64,000 bases of DNA from Leptonema illini DSM 21528 (GCF_000243335.1 NZ_JH597773.1:2407369-2471368); one strand, 5' to 3'. Counted from the first letter of the stretch, positions 18,040 through 28,089 are shown. Made by a program: numbers and translations. The notes: a model not told the origin generated them from the sequence alone.

Positions 18040-18092
18040 GCGCCGCGAGATCACGGTCCGGATGCTGCCCTCATAGCCCTACCATACCGCCC

Positions 18093-18254
18093 TTAAAAAG
18101 GCCCTTGCTCCGTCAGCAGCCCGCGGATCATAAGCATCAGCTCGGGGATCTGCGACAGCTCCCCCGTAAGAATCACCTTTAACGCACGGCGTCCTTCATA
18201 ATAAACGCATTCGACGCGACCGCCTGATGTGGCGCCGCTGTTCATGACGGCCAT
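18093..18254 (-). CDS. Small hypothetical protein, divergent from the DUF4180 gene
   Basis: A short minus-strand frame whose last 40 residues (GRVECVYYEGRRALKVILTG, then ELSQIPELMLMIRGLLTEQG) look like a folded alpha/beta protein, while the sequence further upstream does not. The start is taken as the ATG at 18254, overlapping the start of the divergent DUF4180 gene. Because the two starts overlap, one of them may be misplaced. No family recognised. Confidence 0.35.
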   Translation of the reverse strand: MAVMNSGATSGGRVECVYYEGRRALKVILTGELSQIPELMLMIRGLLTEQGPF

Positions 18255-18564
18255 TGCCGAGCTGACAGGCGAGCTGCTGCTCGAATCGGTGGGGGATTTT
18301 CTTGATCTGCTTGCGAACGCTCCGAGCTCAAGCATCGTCATTAAAAAAACGTCAATCCACGAATCCTTCTTCGATCTGCGCACGCAGTTTGCCGGCGAGA
18401 TCATGCAGAAGGTGACGAACTACGGCGTGCGTCTGGGCATCGTCGGCGATTTCTCGATCTATTCGAGCAAAAACCTCGCCGACTTTATGCGCGAGAGCAA
18501 CCGATCCAACCGCGTCGTTTTCGTCGATACGGTGGACGAGGCCCTGCGTCGCCTCGACGGTTAA
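18244..18564 (+). CDS. DUF4180 domain protein
   Basis: About 106 residues that match DUF4180 along most of their length. Typical features are a DFLDLLANA segment near the N-terminus, the central FFDLRTQFAGEIMQKVTNYG, VRLGIVGDFSIYSSKNLADF and the ending ESNRSNRVVFVDTVDEALRR. The family is widespread and uncharacterised; its fold is predicted alpha/beta. The usual first 20 residues (a short strand-rich stretch) are missing or diverged, and no clear ribosome site is seen, so the start is uncertain. Its stop overlaps the rpiB stop on the other strand within TTAA. Confidence 0.8.
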   Translation: MTAIAELTGELLLESVGDFLDLLANAPSSSIVIKKTSIHESFFDLRTQFAGEIMQKVTNYGVRLGIVGDFSIYSSKNLADFMRESNRSNRVVFVDTVDEALRRLDG

Positions 18565-19004
18565 CGATCTTCGAGTTCGGCCAGACGGGCAAGCTGCCGC
18601 CTGTTCCATTCATCCGTGCTTTTCTCGGTGTCAAACCATGCATCAAGAATCTCACGGGCGCGGACCGGCGTGATCAGCCGGGTGCTTAACGCAAGTACGT
18701 TCGCATGATTCCAGATTCGGGCCCCTTTTGCCGTTTCCGGATCGATGCAGAGGGCGGCACGAATGCCGCGCAGCTTGTTGGCGGCGATGCTTGCGCCGGT
18801 GCCGGTATAGCAGAGAACGATGGCCTCGTCGGCCTCGCCGCTTTGCACCTGTCTGGCCGCCTCAGCCGTGACGGCCGGCCAGTCGGCTGCCGTGTCGCCT
18901 TTACGAGGCCCGTGGTAAAACACGACATGCCCTCGCTTCTGACATTCGAGCTGCAATACGTCGACGAGCTCGCAGTATTCGTCGCTTGATATGGCTATTT
19001 TCAT
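18561..19004 (-). CDS. rpiB: Ribose-5-phosphate isomerase B family protein
   Basis: A 147-residue RpiB/LacAB-type sugar-phosphate isomerase, interconverting ribose-5-phosphate and ribulose-5-phosphate in the pentose phosphate pathway. Family markers are MKIAISSDEY at the N-terminus, the catalytic Cys and glycine loop in VLCYTGTGASIAANKLRGIR, and ALCIDPETAKGARIWNHANV. The usual CGTG motif reads CYTGTG here, one residue longer. Start at 19004 is set by a GGGAGG ribosome site. The RpiB fold also serves other aldose isomerases, so the exact substrate is inferred. Confidence 0.88.
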   Translation of the reverse strand: MKIAISSDEYCELVDVLQLECQKRGHVVFYHGPRKGDTAADWPAVTAEAARQVQSGEADEAIVLCYTGTGASIAANKLRGIRAALCIDPETAKGARIWNHANVLALSTRLITPVRAREILDAWFDTEKSTDEWNRRQLARLAELEDR

Positions 19005-19149
19005 TTCGCGCCTCCCGCTCCTCCTGCCGGCTCTTCCGGAATAAGAACCCGTCCCGAACGGGTTCCGCAACACAAGAAGCGTTGCCCGCATGCTCTATTT
19101 CGATCGACAACCCGATTGACCGCTTCGTTGCATCCGGTTCTCTGGGTCT

Positions 19150-20058
19150 GTGCCGATCCTCTTTTTTTTCCTGACCGCCCTTCTTCATACGATGGTGCTG
19201 CTTCTTCCACTCTTTTTTGATTTCATGATTATTCCGGGCTATGCAGGACTATTTTTTCTGATCTCCCTCCCTCTGTCGATGCTTGCTCCGCGCGTCGGCG
19301 GCCTGAAGCGATGGCATTTTCTCGCCTTTCTGCCCGTGCTTTTTCTTATTGAGCGGCTTGTTCTGATGTTGCTTGAACGTCTTCCAGGCCTCATCCCCGC
19401 CACCGTCTTGCAAACGCAGGAATTCGTGAACGGGATCGCTCCAACGGGCATTATCAGCAGCCTTGGAGTCTATTTCTTTGCGAGCATGATCGCGATGATC
19501 TCACTTCTCTTACAGGAGAAGAGATCGATTCTCTATATCCATCGCATCGTCGATACTGAGGATGAATGGAACAGGGTATTCGCCTGGCTTCGCGACAACG
19601 ATGCTGCCGGCGACATGAGCGAATTCCGCTGGCGCCTGATGCAGAATCGATGCTTTGCCTTTGTCGCCGTCGTCGCCGACCGCATTCTTGCAAGCGTCCT
19701 TCTTACGCCTGGAAAGCCGGGCGTGGTTTTCATTTCGGATTTCGTCTTTCGCGAGAACGAGATCGGGCTCGAATTACTTTCGGGCCTTCTCGGTCGCCCC
19801 GAACTGCGTAAGGTGAAGCAGATTCATTTTATCAGTCGTCTGCCCGACGATACGCCGCAGAATTCCGAGGCCATGCCCGAAACCTGGCTACGCCAGCTTT
19901 ATTCCGAGGATTGTTTTCAGGTCGTTCCCGCTGATGCGATGGGCGAGCTTCGCGAATTCTCGCCCGACGGCTCGGCGCTGCGTCCGTTTGCGCTCGCACG
20001 TCCACTTTTTACGTTTCTGCCCGAGGCGGCCCTTGAAGCAGAGGCAAAAAACACTTGA
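19150..20058 (+). CDS. Membrane protein with cytoplasmic domain, hypothetical
   Basis: A 302-residue protein with about four membrane helices in the first 125 residues and a soluble C-terminal domain of 175 residues. That domain has alternating strands and helices ([54 protein letters not shown]). No catalytic motif is recognised. The start is a GTG at 19150; an internal ATG at 19192 is possible. It lies 37 bases before the universal stress protein gene and may be co-transcribed with it. Confidence 0.65.
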   Translation: MPILFFFLTALLHTMVLLLPLFFDFMIIPGYAGLFFLISLPLSMLAPRVGGLKRWHFLAFLPVLFLIERLVLMLLERLPGLIPATVLQTQEFVNGIAPTGIISSLGVYFFASMIAMISLLLQEKRSILYIHRIVDTEDEWNRVFAWLRDNDAAGDMSEFRWRLMQNRCFAFVAVVADRILASVLLTPGKPGVVFISDFVFRENEIGLELLSGLLGRPELRKVKQIHFISRLPDDTPQNSEAMPETWLRQLYSEDCFQVVPADAMGELREFSPDGSALRPFALARPLFTFLPEAALEAEAKNT

Positions 20059-20095
20059 AAATCGCCGAAAAATCAGAAAGCTGTACATCATATCT

Positions 20096-20527
20096 ATGAA
20101 ACGTTTTATGAAAAAGATCCTCATTCCCATCGACGGCTCTGAAAGCTCGAAAAAGGGATTGGAGATGGGTTTATCGATCGCTGAATCCGCAGGAGCCAGC
20201 GTTACCGTTCTCGAAGTCATCGAGGAGTTTGGTCCGCTTCCTGGCTACTATGAGGCTCCTCCGGCAAACGTCAATCGAGTGAAGTGGGTATCAGAGCAGC
20301 GATTCGAGAAGGTTCACGACCCGCTCGATAAAACCAAGGTTAAATGGGATCGCCGCGTCGAAGAAGGCTATGCCGCCGAAACCATCGTGCGTATCGCCGA
20401 AGAAGGAAAATACGACCTCATCGTTATCGGCAGCCGTGGTATGAACTTTTTAGGCCGTTTCCTGCTTGGTTCCGTGTCGGATCGCGTCGTGCATCACGCT
20501 CCGTGCAGCGTTCTCGTAGTCCGCTGA
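20096..20527 (+). CDS. Universal stress protein (UspA family)
   Basis: A 143-residue single-domain Usp protein. It starts [20 protein letters not shown], with the strand-loop typical of Usp proteins, and ends with the nucleotide-binding motif [20 protein letters not shown] then [13 protein letters not shown]. This matches the G-x2-G-x9-G-[S/T] pattern of ATP-binding Usp members. Either of two ATGs (20096, 20108) may be used. These proteins accumulate under stress; the particular role here is unknown. Confidence 0.93.
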   Translation: MKRFMKKILIPIDGSESSKKGLEMGLSIAESAGASVTVLEVIEEFGPLPGYYEAPPANVNRVKWVSEQRFEKVHDPLDKTKVKWDRRVEEGYAAETIVRIAEEGKYDLIVIGSRGMNFLGRFLLGSVSDRVVHHAPCSVLVVR

Positions 20528-20566
20528 GCTTTAGCCGCTCCGACTATTGCTATTGTTCTATCGTAA

Positions 20567-21595
<1,029 letters not shown>

Positions 21596-21620
21596 TCTGA
21601 CAGGACAACACATCTACGAA

Positions 21621-21644
21621 GGCGGGCGCAATCCCGCCTTTTTT
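21621..21644 (+). terminator. Intrinsic terminator between gapA and pgk
   Basis: GGCGGG pairs with CCCGCC around a CGCAAT loop, followed by six T. It should end most gapA transcripts, so pgk probably depends on read-through or its own promoter. Confidence 0.88.
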
Positions 21645-21685
21645 GCGCCATAACCGACTAAACCGTATTAACACGAGGAAACCGC

Positions 21686-22885
21686 ATGGATTATTCAAAG
21701 ATCAAAAATATCGATCAGATCGACGTAAATGGTAAACGCGTACTGATCCGAGTCGACTTCAACGTGCCCGTAAAGGGCGGAGTCGTCACCAACGACCTGC
21801 GCATCCGTGCCGCTCTGCCGACGATTGAATCGCTCTTGAAGCGAGGCGGACGTCTGATTCTCGTCTCGCATCTCGGCCGTCCTAAAGGCAAGGTCGACGC
21901 ACAGTACAGCATGAAGCCCGTACAGGAGGCCCTTGCGAAGCTTGTTTCTGTTCCCGTGCATTTCTGCGAAACGATCGAATCGCTGAAAGGGGCGTCAGAA
22001 TCGCTGAAACCAGGCGAGATCCTGCTTTTCGAGAACATCCGTTTTTATGCAGGCGAAGAGAAAAACGATCCCGATCTTTCGGCGAAGCTTGCTGAAGCGG
22101 GCGACGTCTATGTTAACGACGCCTTCGGTACGGCGCACAGAGCACATGCCTCCACCGAGGGGGTGGCCAGGCTTCTCCGTCCGGCCGTATGCGGCTACCT
22201 CATGAAGAAAGAGCTCGATTTTCTCGGCAAGGCCGTGAGCCATCCCGAGAAGCCCTATGTGGCCATCATCGGCGGAGCGAAGATCTCGGGTAAGATCGAC
22301 GTGATTGAGAACCTGGCCTCAAAGGTCGACCATCTGCTGATCGGCGGCGCCATGATGTTTACGTTCAACAAGGCAAAAGGACTGCCGACGGGTAAATCGC
22401 TTGTCGAAGAGGATCGCGTCGAGATGGCGAAGGACCTGCTGGCGCGCTTCGGGCAGACGATCCTCTTGCCCACGGATTGCATGGTCTCGACGAGCTTCGA
22501 TTTCGAGAAGATGACGGTCGGGCCTTTAAAATCGGTGGCCGTTGACGCTCTCGGCTCCGACGACATCGGACTTGATATCGGCCCCGACACGATTGCACGG
22601 TATCGTGATCTTCTTCTTTCGGCTCGCACGGTCGTCTGGAACGGACCGATGGGTGTGTTCGAGGTCGATAGCACGGCTAAAGGCACATTCGCTCTTGCCG
22701 ATGCGTTAGCCGAAGCGACATCAAAAGGTGCGACGACGGTGATCGGCGGCGGGGATTCGGCGGCAGCCGTCGAGAAGGCCGGTCTTGCCGACCGCGTATC
22801 GCACGTATCGACGGGCGGAGGCGCTTCGCTGGAATTCCTTGAAGGCAAAGAGCTACCTGGGGTTGCGGCGCTCGATCGCAACTGA
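21686..22885 (+). CDS. pgk: Phosphoglycerate kinase
   Basis: A 399-residue monomeric glycolytic enzyme transferring phosphate from 1,3-bisphosphoglycerate to ADP. Conserved segments: VLIRVDFNVPVKGGVVTNDL (substrate arginine and aspartate), LVSHLGRPKG, the FENIRFYAGEEKNDP strand, the hinge and nucleotide regions VVWNGPMGVFE and VIGGGDSAAAVEKAGLADRV. It follows gapA, as often in bacteria. Length and motifs are complete. Confidence 0.98.
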   Translation: MDYSKIKNIDQIDVNGKRVLIRVDFNVPVKGGVVTNDLRIRAALPTIESLLKRGGRLILVSHLGRPKGKVDAQYSMKPVQEALAKLVSVPVHFCETIESLKGASESLKPGEILLFENIRFYAGEEKNDPDLSAKLAEAGDVYVNDAFGTAHRAHASTEGVARLLRPAVCGYLMKKELDFLGKAVSHPEKPYVAIIGGAKISGKIDVIENLASKVDHLLIGGAMMFTFNKAKGLPTGKSLVEEDRVEMAKDLLARFGQTILLPTDCMVSTSFDFEKMTVGPLKSVAVDALGSDDIGLDIGPDTIARYRDLLLSARTVVWNGPMGVFEVDSTAKGTFALADALAEATSKGATTVIGGGDSAAAVEKAGLADRVSHVSTGGGASLEFLEGKELPGVAALDRN

Positions 22886-22936
22886 TGCGGCGACAGATAC
22901 GGCCAGCAAAGCCTGCCTCTCTCACAACGAGAGAAC

Positions 22937-22975
22937 AAAAAACCCCGACCGGAAATGGTCGGGGTTTTTCTTTTT
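22937..22975. terminator. Bidirectional terminator between pgk and nrfA
   Basis: AACCCCGACC and GGTCGGGGTT form a 10-bp stem around GGAAAT, flanked by an A-run on the left and a T-run on the right. It can therefore end pgk on the plus strand and may also block transcripts from the minus strand, where nrfA ends about 70 bases away. Confidence 0.92.
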
Positions 22976-23041
22976 CCGGCTTGAGCCTGTCCGAGCCCTC
23001 TTCGGAGCAGGCGCCGCCTTCAATTGATCAAAGTAGCTCGC

Positions 23042-24436
23042 TTAACGTGGAACGGCCTTCTGTCCTTTTCTCGAATAGTCGATGGAAAGTCCGAGTACGC
23101 GGGCCGACTCCTGAGGAGCGTGAAAACCGGTGGAGTTCTCGGCTTCGACAAAGTCAAAGAGGAACTGCGCCTTGCGCTGGTAATCACGGGCCTGTGTCAG
23201 AGCGGCATCCGATGCGCCTTTATCGCGAGCCTTCTTGATATCCTGGATCAGATCGATCAGTGCATCAAAGGCGACGTTACGCAGCTGCCAGTGGCTATCC
23301 TGAATGACGTCGATGCGCTTCTGCAGCTGATCCTCGGGTAACGAATGGCATGTTCCGCACGATGCCTGCGTATTCATATACGGGCTTCGCACCTGGTGAT
23401 CGCTGATCTTGGCGTTGCCCTCACGCTTGAACGGCATATGACAATCCGAACAGGTGACTCCGGAACGAGCATGAATGCCCTGAGAGAACATCTCGAACTC
23501 AGGATGTTGCGCCTTCAATGTCGGAGCGCCGGTCTCTTTATGCGTCCAGTCTTTGAATCCAACCTTGTCGTAGTAAGCGAGAATCTGATCGGCCTTGAGT
23601 CCTTCGGACCACGGATACGTCAGGGTCTTTTCCTGACCTTTAAAATAATACTCCACGTGGCATTGAGCACAGACATAAGTGCGCATCTCCTGACGGGTCG
23701 CATCTCTGTTCACGTCATAGTCCTTGATGCCCTGCGTCGCCTTAAAGGCCTTGAGGCCTTCCATCAGCGCCGGTCGGGTAACGCGTAGAGACATATCGGT
23801 GGCGTTATGACAGTCGATACAGGCGACGGGATGATCGACATGCTCTTTTACCTCGACGTATTTCATGGCGTTCATCTTATGAAAGCCGTCGATGATGTCG
23901 CCGTTGCCCAGCTTCTTCATGGCGCCATAGGTGGAGGCATGGCAGTTCACACAGGTGCCAGGCTGACCGACCTTCTGGCGCTCGGTGTAGATCTGGTCTT
24001 CAAGCATGTAGGCATGCCCGCGCTCTTCACGAAAATCCTTCGAGAAGGCGTAGCCCGCCCACATCGTCACAAGCCGCGGATCTTCGTGCAGCTTCGACTG
24101 AGCCACCACCGATCGCGGATCGGCCTCAGTCGGCGTATGAGGCATGGCCTCGCTACCGCCGTAACGCGTGCGACGCATGTCGGCCGTTTTCAGGTAATCT
24201 TCGTATTGCATGGGGAAGTTCTTTCCCCAGATGGCCGGATCATTTGTGTCGTCGGTGATTTCAACGACGCGAAAAAACGCATGCCGCGCCTGCTCTCTTT
24301 TCGAGACGATGTCGACAAGCAAGTACGATAGCAAGCCTCCAACAACAAACCCGAGCACCGTCGTGATGAAAAAACGACGGTTCCGATGTTCGGGATCATT
24401 GTAGAAAGCGGTGAGACGATCGAGGAACTGTTTCAT
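23042..24436 (-). CDS. nrfA: Cytochrome c nitrite reductase NrfA-like, pentaheme
   Basis: A 464-residue protein with an N-terminal membrane anchor (residues 22-44) and five heme motifs: CVNCH 162-166, CIDCH 206-210, CAQCH 256-260, CSDCH 329-333 and CGTCH 360-364. CAQCHVEYYF and HPEFEMFSQGIHARSGVTCS are the NrfA hallmarks around the catalytic Tyr and His. NrfA reduces nitrite to ammonium with six electrons. The first heme motif is CxxCH, whereas the best-known NrfA proteins have CxxCK with lysine ligating the active-site heme. CxxCH forms exist in some lineages. It follows nrfH. Confidence 0.92.
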   Translation of the reverse strand: MKQFLDRLTAFYNDPEHRNRRFFITTVLGFVVGGLLSYLLVDIVSKREQARHAFFRVVEITDDTNDPAIWGKNFPMQYEDYLKTADMRRTRYGGSEAMPHTPTEADPRSVVAQSKLHEDPRLVTMWAGYAFSKDFREERGHAYMLEDQIYTERQKVGQPGTCVNCHASTYGAMKKLGNGDIIDGFHKMNAMKYVEVKEHVDHPVACIDCHNATDMSLRVTRPALMEGLKAFKATQGIKDYDVNRDATRQEMRTYVCAQCHVEYYFKGQEKTLTYPWSEGLKADQILAYYDKVGFKDWTHKETGAPTLKAQHPEFEMFSQGIHARSGVTCSDCHMPFKREGNAKISDHQVRSPYMNTQASCGTCHSLPEDQLQKRIDVIQDSHWQLRNVAFDALIDLIQDIKKARDKGASDAALTQARDYQRKAQFLFDFVEAENSTGFHAPQESARVLGLSIDYSRKGQKAVPR

Positions 24437-24511
24437 TTTAGCTCTCCTGCTTTTCTTTTTTTATTTCCGTTCGAGATGAGGTTTTCCCGTTTCCCGTTTC
24501 TGGACTCTTTC

Positions 24512-24955
24512 TCAGTGACCGGCGTTCTGATGACATCCAAGGCAGTTGATGGCATCGCGGTGCTCGGTCGTAGCCGCTTTGTAAAAAAGGTCTCCATGAC
24601 AATTCAAACAGGCCTTCTCGGCGATTGCGCGATTCCTGTCGTTCACGCGAATCGGTTCGGGATAGCGGCCCGTTGTAAATGCCCAGGAGTGATTGAAGCC
24701 GTTCAGCGCCTTTGTCAGATACTTTCCTGCAAAGCCTGGCGGCGTGTGACAGTCGTTGCATTGAGCTGCCTGCCTGTGCAGCCCCGTTACCCATCCGGTG
24801 TATTGCTCCTGCATGACATGACAGTTCGTGCAGGCTTCGCTCCGATCAGAAAGATAGGAGTATCCCTTCGCGTACACGAAGGTATAGAAGCCAAGTCCAA
24901 GAACCAGTCCGGCCATTACGGGCAGGGCAATGAATTTTAAAGGGATTGAGCCCAT
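24512..24955 (-). CDS. nrfH: NrfH, membrane quinol dehydrogenase (tetraheme)
   Basis: A 147-residue NapC/NirT-type protein. One N-terminal membrane helix (FIALPVMAGLVLGLGFYTFV) anchors a domain with four heme motifs (CTNCH, CNDCH, CLNCH, CLGCH). It passes electrons from the menaquinol pool to NrfA; the two form a complex on the outer face of the cytoplasmic membrane. The gene is 75 bases upstream of nrfA in the usual order. A perfect palindrome lies just upstream of its start. Confidence 0.95.
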   Translation of the reverse strand: MGSIPLKFIALPVMAGLVLGLGFYTFVYAKGYSYLSDRSEACTNCHVMQEQYTGWVTGLHRQAAQCNDCHTPPGFAGKYLTKALNGFNHSWAFTTGRYPEPIRVNDRNRAIAEKACLNCHGDLFYKAATTEHRDAINCLGCHQNAGH

Positions 24956-24964
24956 GCTGCCGTG

Positions 24965-24986
24965 ATTCTGACACTTCGTTCAGAAT
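24965..24986. promoter_or_regulatory. Dyad upstream of nrfH (candidate operator)
   Basis: ATTCTGA at 24965-24971 and TCAGAAT at 24980-24986 form a perfect 7-bp inverted repeat with an 8-base centre, ending 10 bases before the nrfH start. The position suits a repressor site or a leader hairpin covering the ribosome-binding region. It does not match the FNR consensus TTGAT-N4-ATCAA. Confidence 0.5.
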
Positions 24987-25224
24987 ATGCAACCCTTTTT
25001 TGGATTTAACAGTCATGGACTCGGATTTTACTTGAGAATCACATCCACACGTGCAGGATATACCCGCCCAGGGTAACCCTGACCATCGCTGTTTGCTCCA
25101 CTACGGAAAAGCAAACCGGCTCAGGTCTTCTTTAATAGGAAGATAATCGTTAATGATCTCTAACTATACATAATGCGAAGACCCGATGCCAGAGATAATG
25201 TATCGATTCATATACTGGAAGATA
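24987..25224. other. Intergenic region, no gene found
   Basis: This stretch lies between nrfH and the cobalamin adenosyltransferase gene, both on the minus strand. I see no protein-like frame, no tRNA and no riboswitch signature. The nrfHA promoter must lie here or within the palindrome next to it. Confidence 0.5.
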
Positions 25225-25800
25225 TCAACTTTTTTTTCTGCTCTTCCAGGGAATGTCAGTGGTTCCGGCAAGATGGTTGGCAAATCGCGCGGCAACAAAT
25301 AGATAGTCAGACAAGCGATTGACGTATTTCAGAGCACCAGCCAGAACAAGCTCGGGACGTTCTTCGTGTACCGATGTCATCTGTCTTTCAAGACGGCGAC
25401 AGACGGTACGTGCCAGATGTAAAAACGATGCAGCCGTCGTTCCTCCTGGTAGAATAAAGGACTTCATCGGCTCCAGTTGATCGTTCATACGATCAATGGC
25501 CAGCTCAAGAGCATGCACGTCGGCCTCTTCGATGACGGACACTCCGGCGTCGCGATAATAACCGGCCAGCTCCGCTCCCAGTTCAAAGAGCAGGCACTGT
25601 TGCTCTTGCATTTCGCGAAGCAGCTGTCGGCGCTCCTCACCCGGCTCATCGCCGACGATGCGCGAAGTTACAAGGCCGAGCACGGCGTTCAACTCATCGG
25701 CCGTACCGTACATCTCCACGCGCAGATCATGCTTGGGTACGCGCTCTCCGGTAGCCAGGCCTGTCATGCCTCCATCGCCTTTCTTTGTATAGATCTTCAT
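25225..25800 (-). CDS. Cob(I)alamin adenosyltransferase, PduO type
   Basis: A 191-residue ATP:cob(I)alamin adenosyltransferase of the PduO/MMAB family, which makes adenosylcobalamin. Markers are MKIYTKKGDGGMTGLATGER at the N-terminus (ATP site), YGTADELNAVLGLV, and the helix FILPGGTTAASFLHLARTVC followed by RRLERQMTS, all typical. No B12 riboswitch was found upstream. The gene stands between nrfH and tmk, transcribed with them on the minus strand but with large gaps. Confidence 0.95.
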   Translation of the reverse strand: MKIYTKKGDGGMTGLATGERVPKHDLRVEMYGTADELNAVLGLVTSRIVGDEPGEERRQLLREMQEQQCLLFELGAELAGYYRDAGVSVIEEADVHALELAIDRMNDQLEPMKSFILPGGTTAASFLHLARTVCRRLERQMTSVHEERPELVLAGALKYVNRLSDYLFVAARFANHLAGTTDIPWKSRKKS

Positions 25801-25876
25801 CTCTTCCTCCTTTAGATCAGCGCTCGCAGCCTTTTCGCGGCTTTCGAGACAGGTTTCGCATATGTTTCAATCGCTC

Positions 25877-26530
25877 TCAGTCATCTCCCGCTTTTGCAAG
25901 CGTCGCCGCCACCTGCCCGGCAACCACTTGAACCGGCAACGCCGCATCAATGATCACCGCACTGGCCGGCAATACTTCTCTGTAGGCGTCTCTGATGCGA
26001 CGCCAGCGATCAGGCCTTTCAAAGACCTCACGATCGCCCGAGCGGGCCTGCATGCGCGCGAAGGCCGTCTTCTCATCGATATCAAGAAAGATGAGCAGAT
26101 CGGGACGCGGAAAGTCTGCAAACTCAGCAAGTACGCCTTTCGGGCCGATATCGGCAAAGGCGCCCTGATAGGCGGCGGTTGAATAAAGATAACGGTCCTG
26201 AACGACGATCTCGCCGCGAGAAAGGGACGGCCGCACAAAGGTTTGCAGATTCACCTCGCGATCGGCACGGAAAAGCCTGATCCACTCCCGGAACTCCGTG
26301 GGCTCATCGGAGGAGAGTCGCTTGCGTATTTCAAGGCCCGTTTCCAGCGAGGTGGGCTCGCGAAGAAAGACGACGGTACGGCTTCGCAGACGATCGACGG
26401 CCGACCGGGCCTCTTCGACGACCGGTACCGCTCCCTGAATCCAGTCTGAGAGGACTTGCAGAGCGGTCGTTTTCCCGGCGCCATCCATGCCTTCGACGAC
26501 GCAGAAAAGACCTTTTTTTCGAACGTTCAT
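25877..26530 (-). CDS. tmk: Thymidylate kinase
   Basis: A 217-residue dTMP kinase making dTDP. The P-loop VVEGMDGAGKTTALQVL, the EPTSLETG segment (DR[YF]-type substrate site nearby) and VVQDRYLYSTAAYQGA are visible; FDIDEKTAFARMQARSGDRE-like residues form the LID region (LIFLDIDEKTAFARMQARSG). I place the start at 26530. The frame stays open far upstream but that part lies opposite the next gene and is not protein-like. It is divergent from the gene at 26603. Confidence 0.9.
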   Translation of the reverse strand: MNVRKKGLFCVVEGMDGAGKTTALQVLSDWIQGAVPVVEEARSAVDRLRSRTVVFLREPTSLETGLEIRKRLSSDEPTEFREWIRLFRADREVNLQTFVRPSLSRGEIVVQDRYLYSTAAYQGAFADIGPKGVLAEFADFPRPDLLIFLDIDEKTAFARMQARSGDREVFERPDRWRRIRDAYREVLPASAVIIDAALPVQVVAGQVAATLAKAGDD

Positions 26531-26602
26531 GAGAAATGTATTTACCTGATTCTGCTGCGATGCTACTGGTTCCTGGCCCCGGCAATCTGCAAGGAAAACA
26601 AT

Positions 26603-27991
26603 ATGGAAAATCGAGCCCTTCAAGAACTCTGGAATCAACCGACCAGAAAGCGAAGCATCGGAAAGCTCGTATACGAAATCCTCTTCGTAACCGTCGCCGT
26701 CATCAACTATATTCTGCTGCTTTTTGATGCCCTGTATCTTTATAAGATGCCCTACTTTCGCATGACGATGCGCGACGTGCTTCTCAGGCAGGCTCCGGCC
26801 ATCGTTGAGACCTACGATTCCGTAAAAGGCATTCAGCCGCATCGCTTCACCGTCGCCTACGAGAACGACTACAGAGCGCTGAAGATCGCCTTCGAAGATC
26901 TTGCCACGGCTCCTCTGCTTGAGCGGCCGGCAAGAGAGCAGCGCATCACCGAACTGCTTGCCTCGCTTACCGAGCACAGCCGCGACATGATCGATCGCCG
27001 CGGCGTCGATAGCCACTTCTATCTCGCCGAAAAGGACGGTGTGCTTGAAATGGTGAAGAACATCATTCGCGAGCATCTTCCGAACGAAGAGAATTCGGCA
27101 AAGCAGGGCTTCGCGCATTTCTTCAGTCGCGAGAATCTAACCGATGAACGCCGGGCCGACGAATTTGCCTTCTTCGAGAAAGAGATCCTGCCTCTCATGC
27201 AGGAAAACTACTTTCGCTGGATCGGTGAAGACGGCGAGAAGACCGATTACTTCTATCGCATCGATCGCTGGTTCGTTCTCTTCTTTCTTATAGACTTCCT
27301 GTTCCGCTGGGCAGGCGCCATTCGCGGCCGGGCTTACCGACGCTGGTATCTCTTTCCCGTGCATCATTTTTACGAGATCGTTATGCTGTATCCGCCGCAT
27401 TATTCGGCCGCCCTGCGTCTTCTGCGTATCATTCCCATCTATCTGCGTATGAAGCGGAATCGCTTTATTCCCGACGATGGTCTGATGCCGAACATCATTC
27501 ATGATAACGCGCAGATCATCGCCGCCGAGATTTCTGGCCTTGTCGCATTAAACATCCTCGACCAGGCAAAGAGCTCTCTCGAAACGAGCGGACGCCTGAA
27601 CCTCTCGCCGGGCACGACCGAGGCCGTCGAAAAGCTGCTGGCCGCCCGCATGGATCAGTTCAGCCGGCGTGTGATGCCCGAGATCGAGCCGCAGATCACC
27701 GAGATGGTACAGTACTCGATCAACCGTGCGATGGAGCCTTATCTTTTATCGCCGCTGGGCCCTGTCATCCGCCTTGTTTTGCTGAACGTGCATGCGACGA
27801 TTCGCGAAGGCCTGGAGGCAGCCTTCTCCGGACCCGAGGGTACGGAACGTCTCAGTCGCATTCTCCAGAAGGCGACACATGAGCTGCTTATGAGTCTTAC
27901 CGACGCTCAATCGCAGGAGTCGCTTATTCGCGATATCACAATCTTTCTCGATCGTTTCAAGAAGGACCTCGAAGAGCAGATGCAGCGCTGA
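26603..27991 (+). CDS. Conserved membrane protein, hypothetical
   Basis: A 462-residue protein with one membrane helix near residues 22-45 (ILFVTVAVINYILLLFDALY) and a second around 215-235 (RWFVLFFLIDFLFRW). The following RAYRRWYLFPVHHFYEIVML and LRLLRIIPIYLRMKRNR resemble the arrangement of S4-type voltage-sensor or ion-channel helices. The C-terminal 170 residues are helical and amphipathic. Channel function is only a suggestion. Start at 26603 is supported by AAGGA; the gene is divergent from tmk. Confidence 0.7.
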   Translation: MENRALQELWNQPTRKRSIGKLVYEILFVTVAVINYILLLFDALYLYKMPYFRMTMRDVLLRQAPAIVETYDSVKGIQPHRFTVAYENDYRALKIAFEDLATAPLLERPAREQRITELLASLTEHSRDMIDRRGVDSHFYLAEKDGVLEMVKNIIREHLPNEENSAKQGFAHFFSRENLTDERRADEFAFFEKEILPLMQENYFRWIGEDGEKTDYFYRIDRWFVLFFLIDFLFRWAGAIRGRAYRRWYLFPVHHFYEIVMLYPPHYSAALRLLRIIPIYLRMKRNRFIPDDGLMPNIIHDNAQIIAAEISGLVALNILDQAKSSLETSGRLNLSPGTTEAVEKLLAARMDQFSRRVMPEIEPQITEMVQYSINRAMEPYLLSPLGPVIRLVLLNVHATIREGLEAAFSGPEGTERLSRILQKATHELLMSLTDAQSQESLIRDITIFLDRFKKDLEEQMQR

Positions 27992-28089
27992 AAGGCGCTC
28001 CGAGCATTGACTCTGGCCGACTCGCCGCTCGCCCTTTCCTCTCATCGAAAAAGGAATGCCTGCAAAGCGGCCCGTGAGTTCCTGAACTC

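Noticed and set aside
23042..24436. Octaheme or other multiheme reductase in place of NrfA
   Set aside because: Only five heme motifs are present, in NrfA order, and the CAQCHVEYYF and HARSG segments are those of NrfA.
25801..25876. Cobalamin riboswitch upstream of the cobalamin adenosyltransferase
   Set aside because: Only about 75 bases separate the genes and no B12-box-like sequence or fold is visible.
26531..27118. N-terminal extension of thymidylate kinase
   Set aside because: The frame is open but lies opposite the gene at 26603, and Tmk homologues start at the P-loop strand, matching the ATG at 26530.
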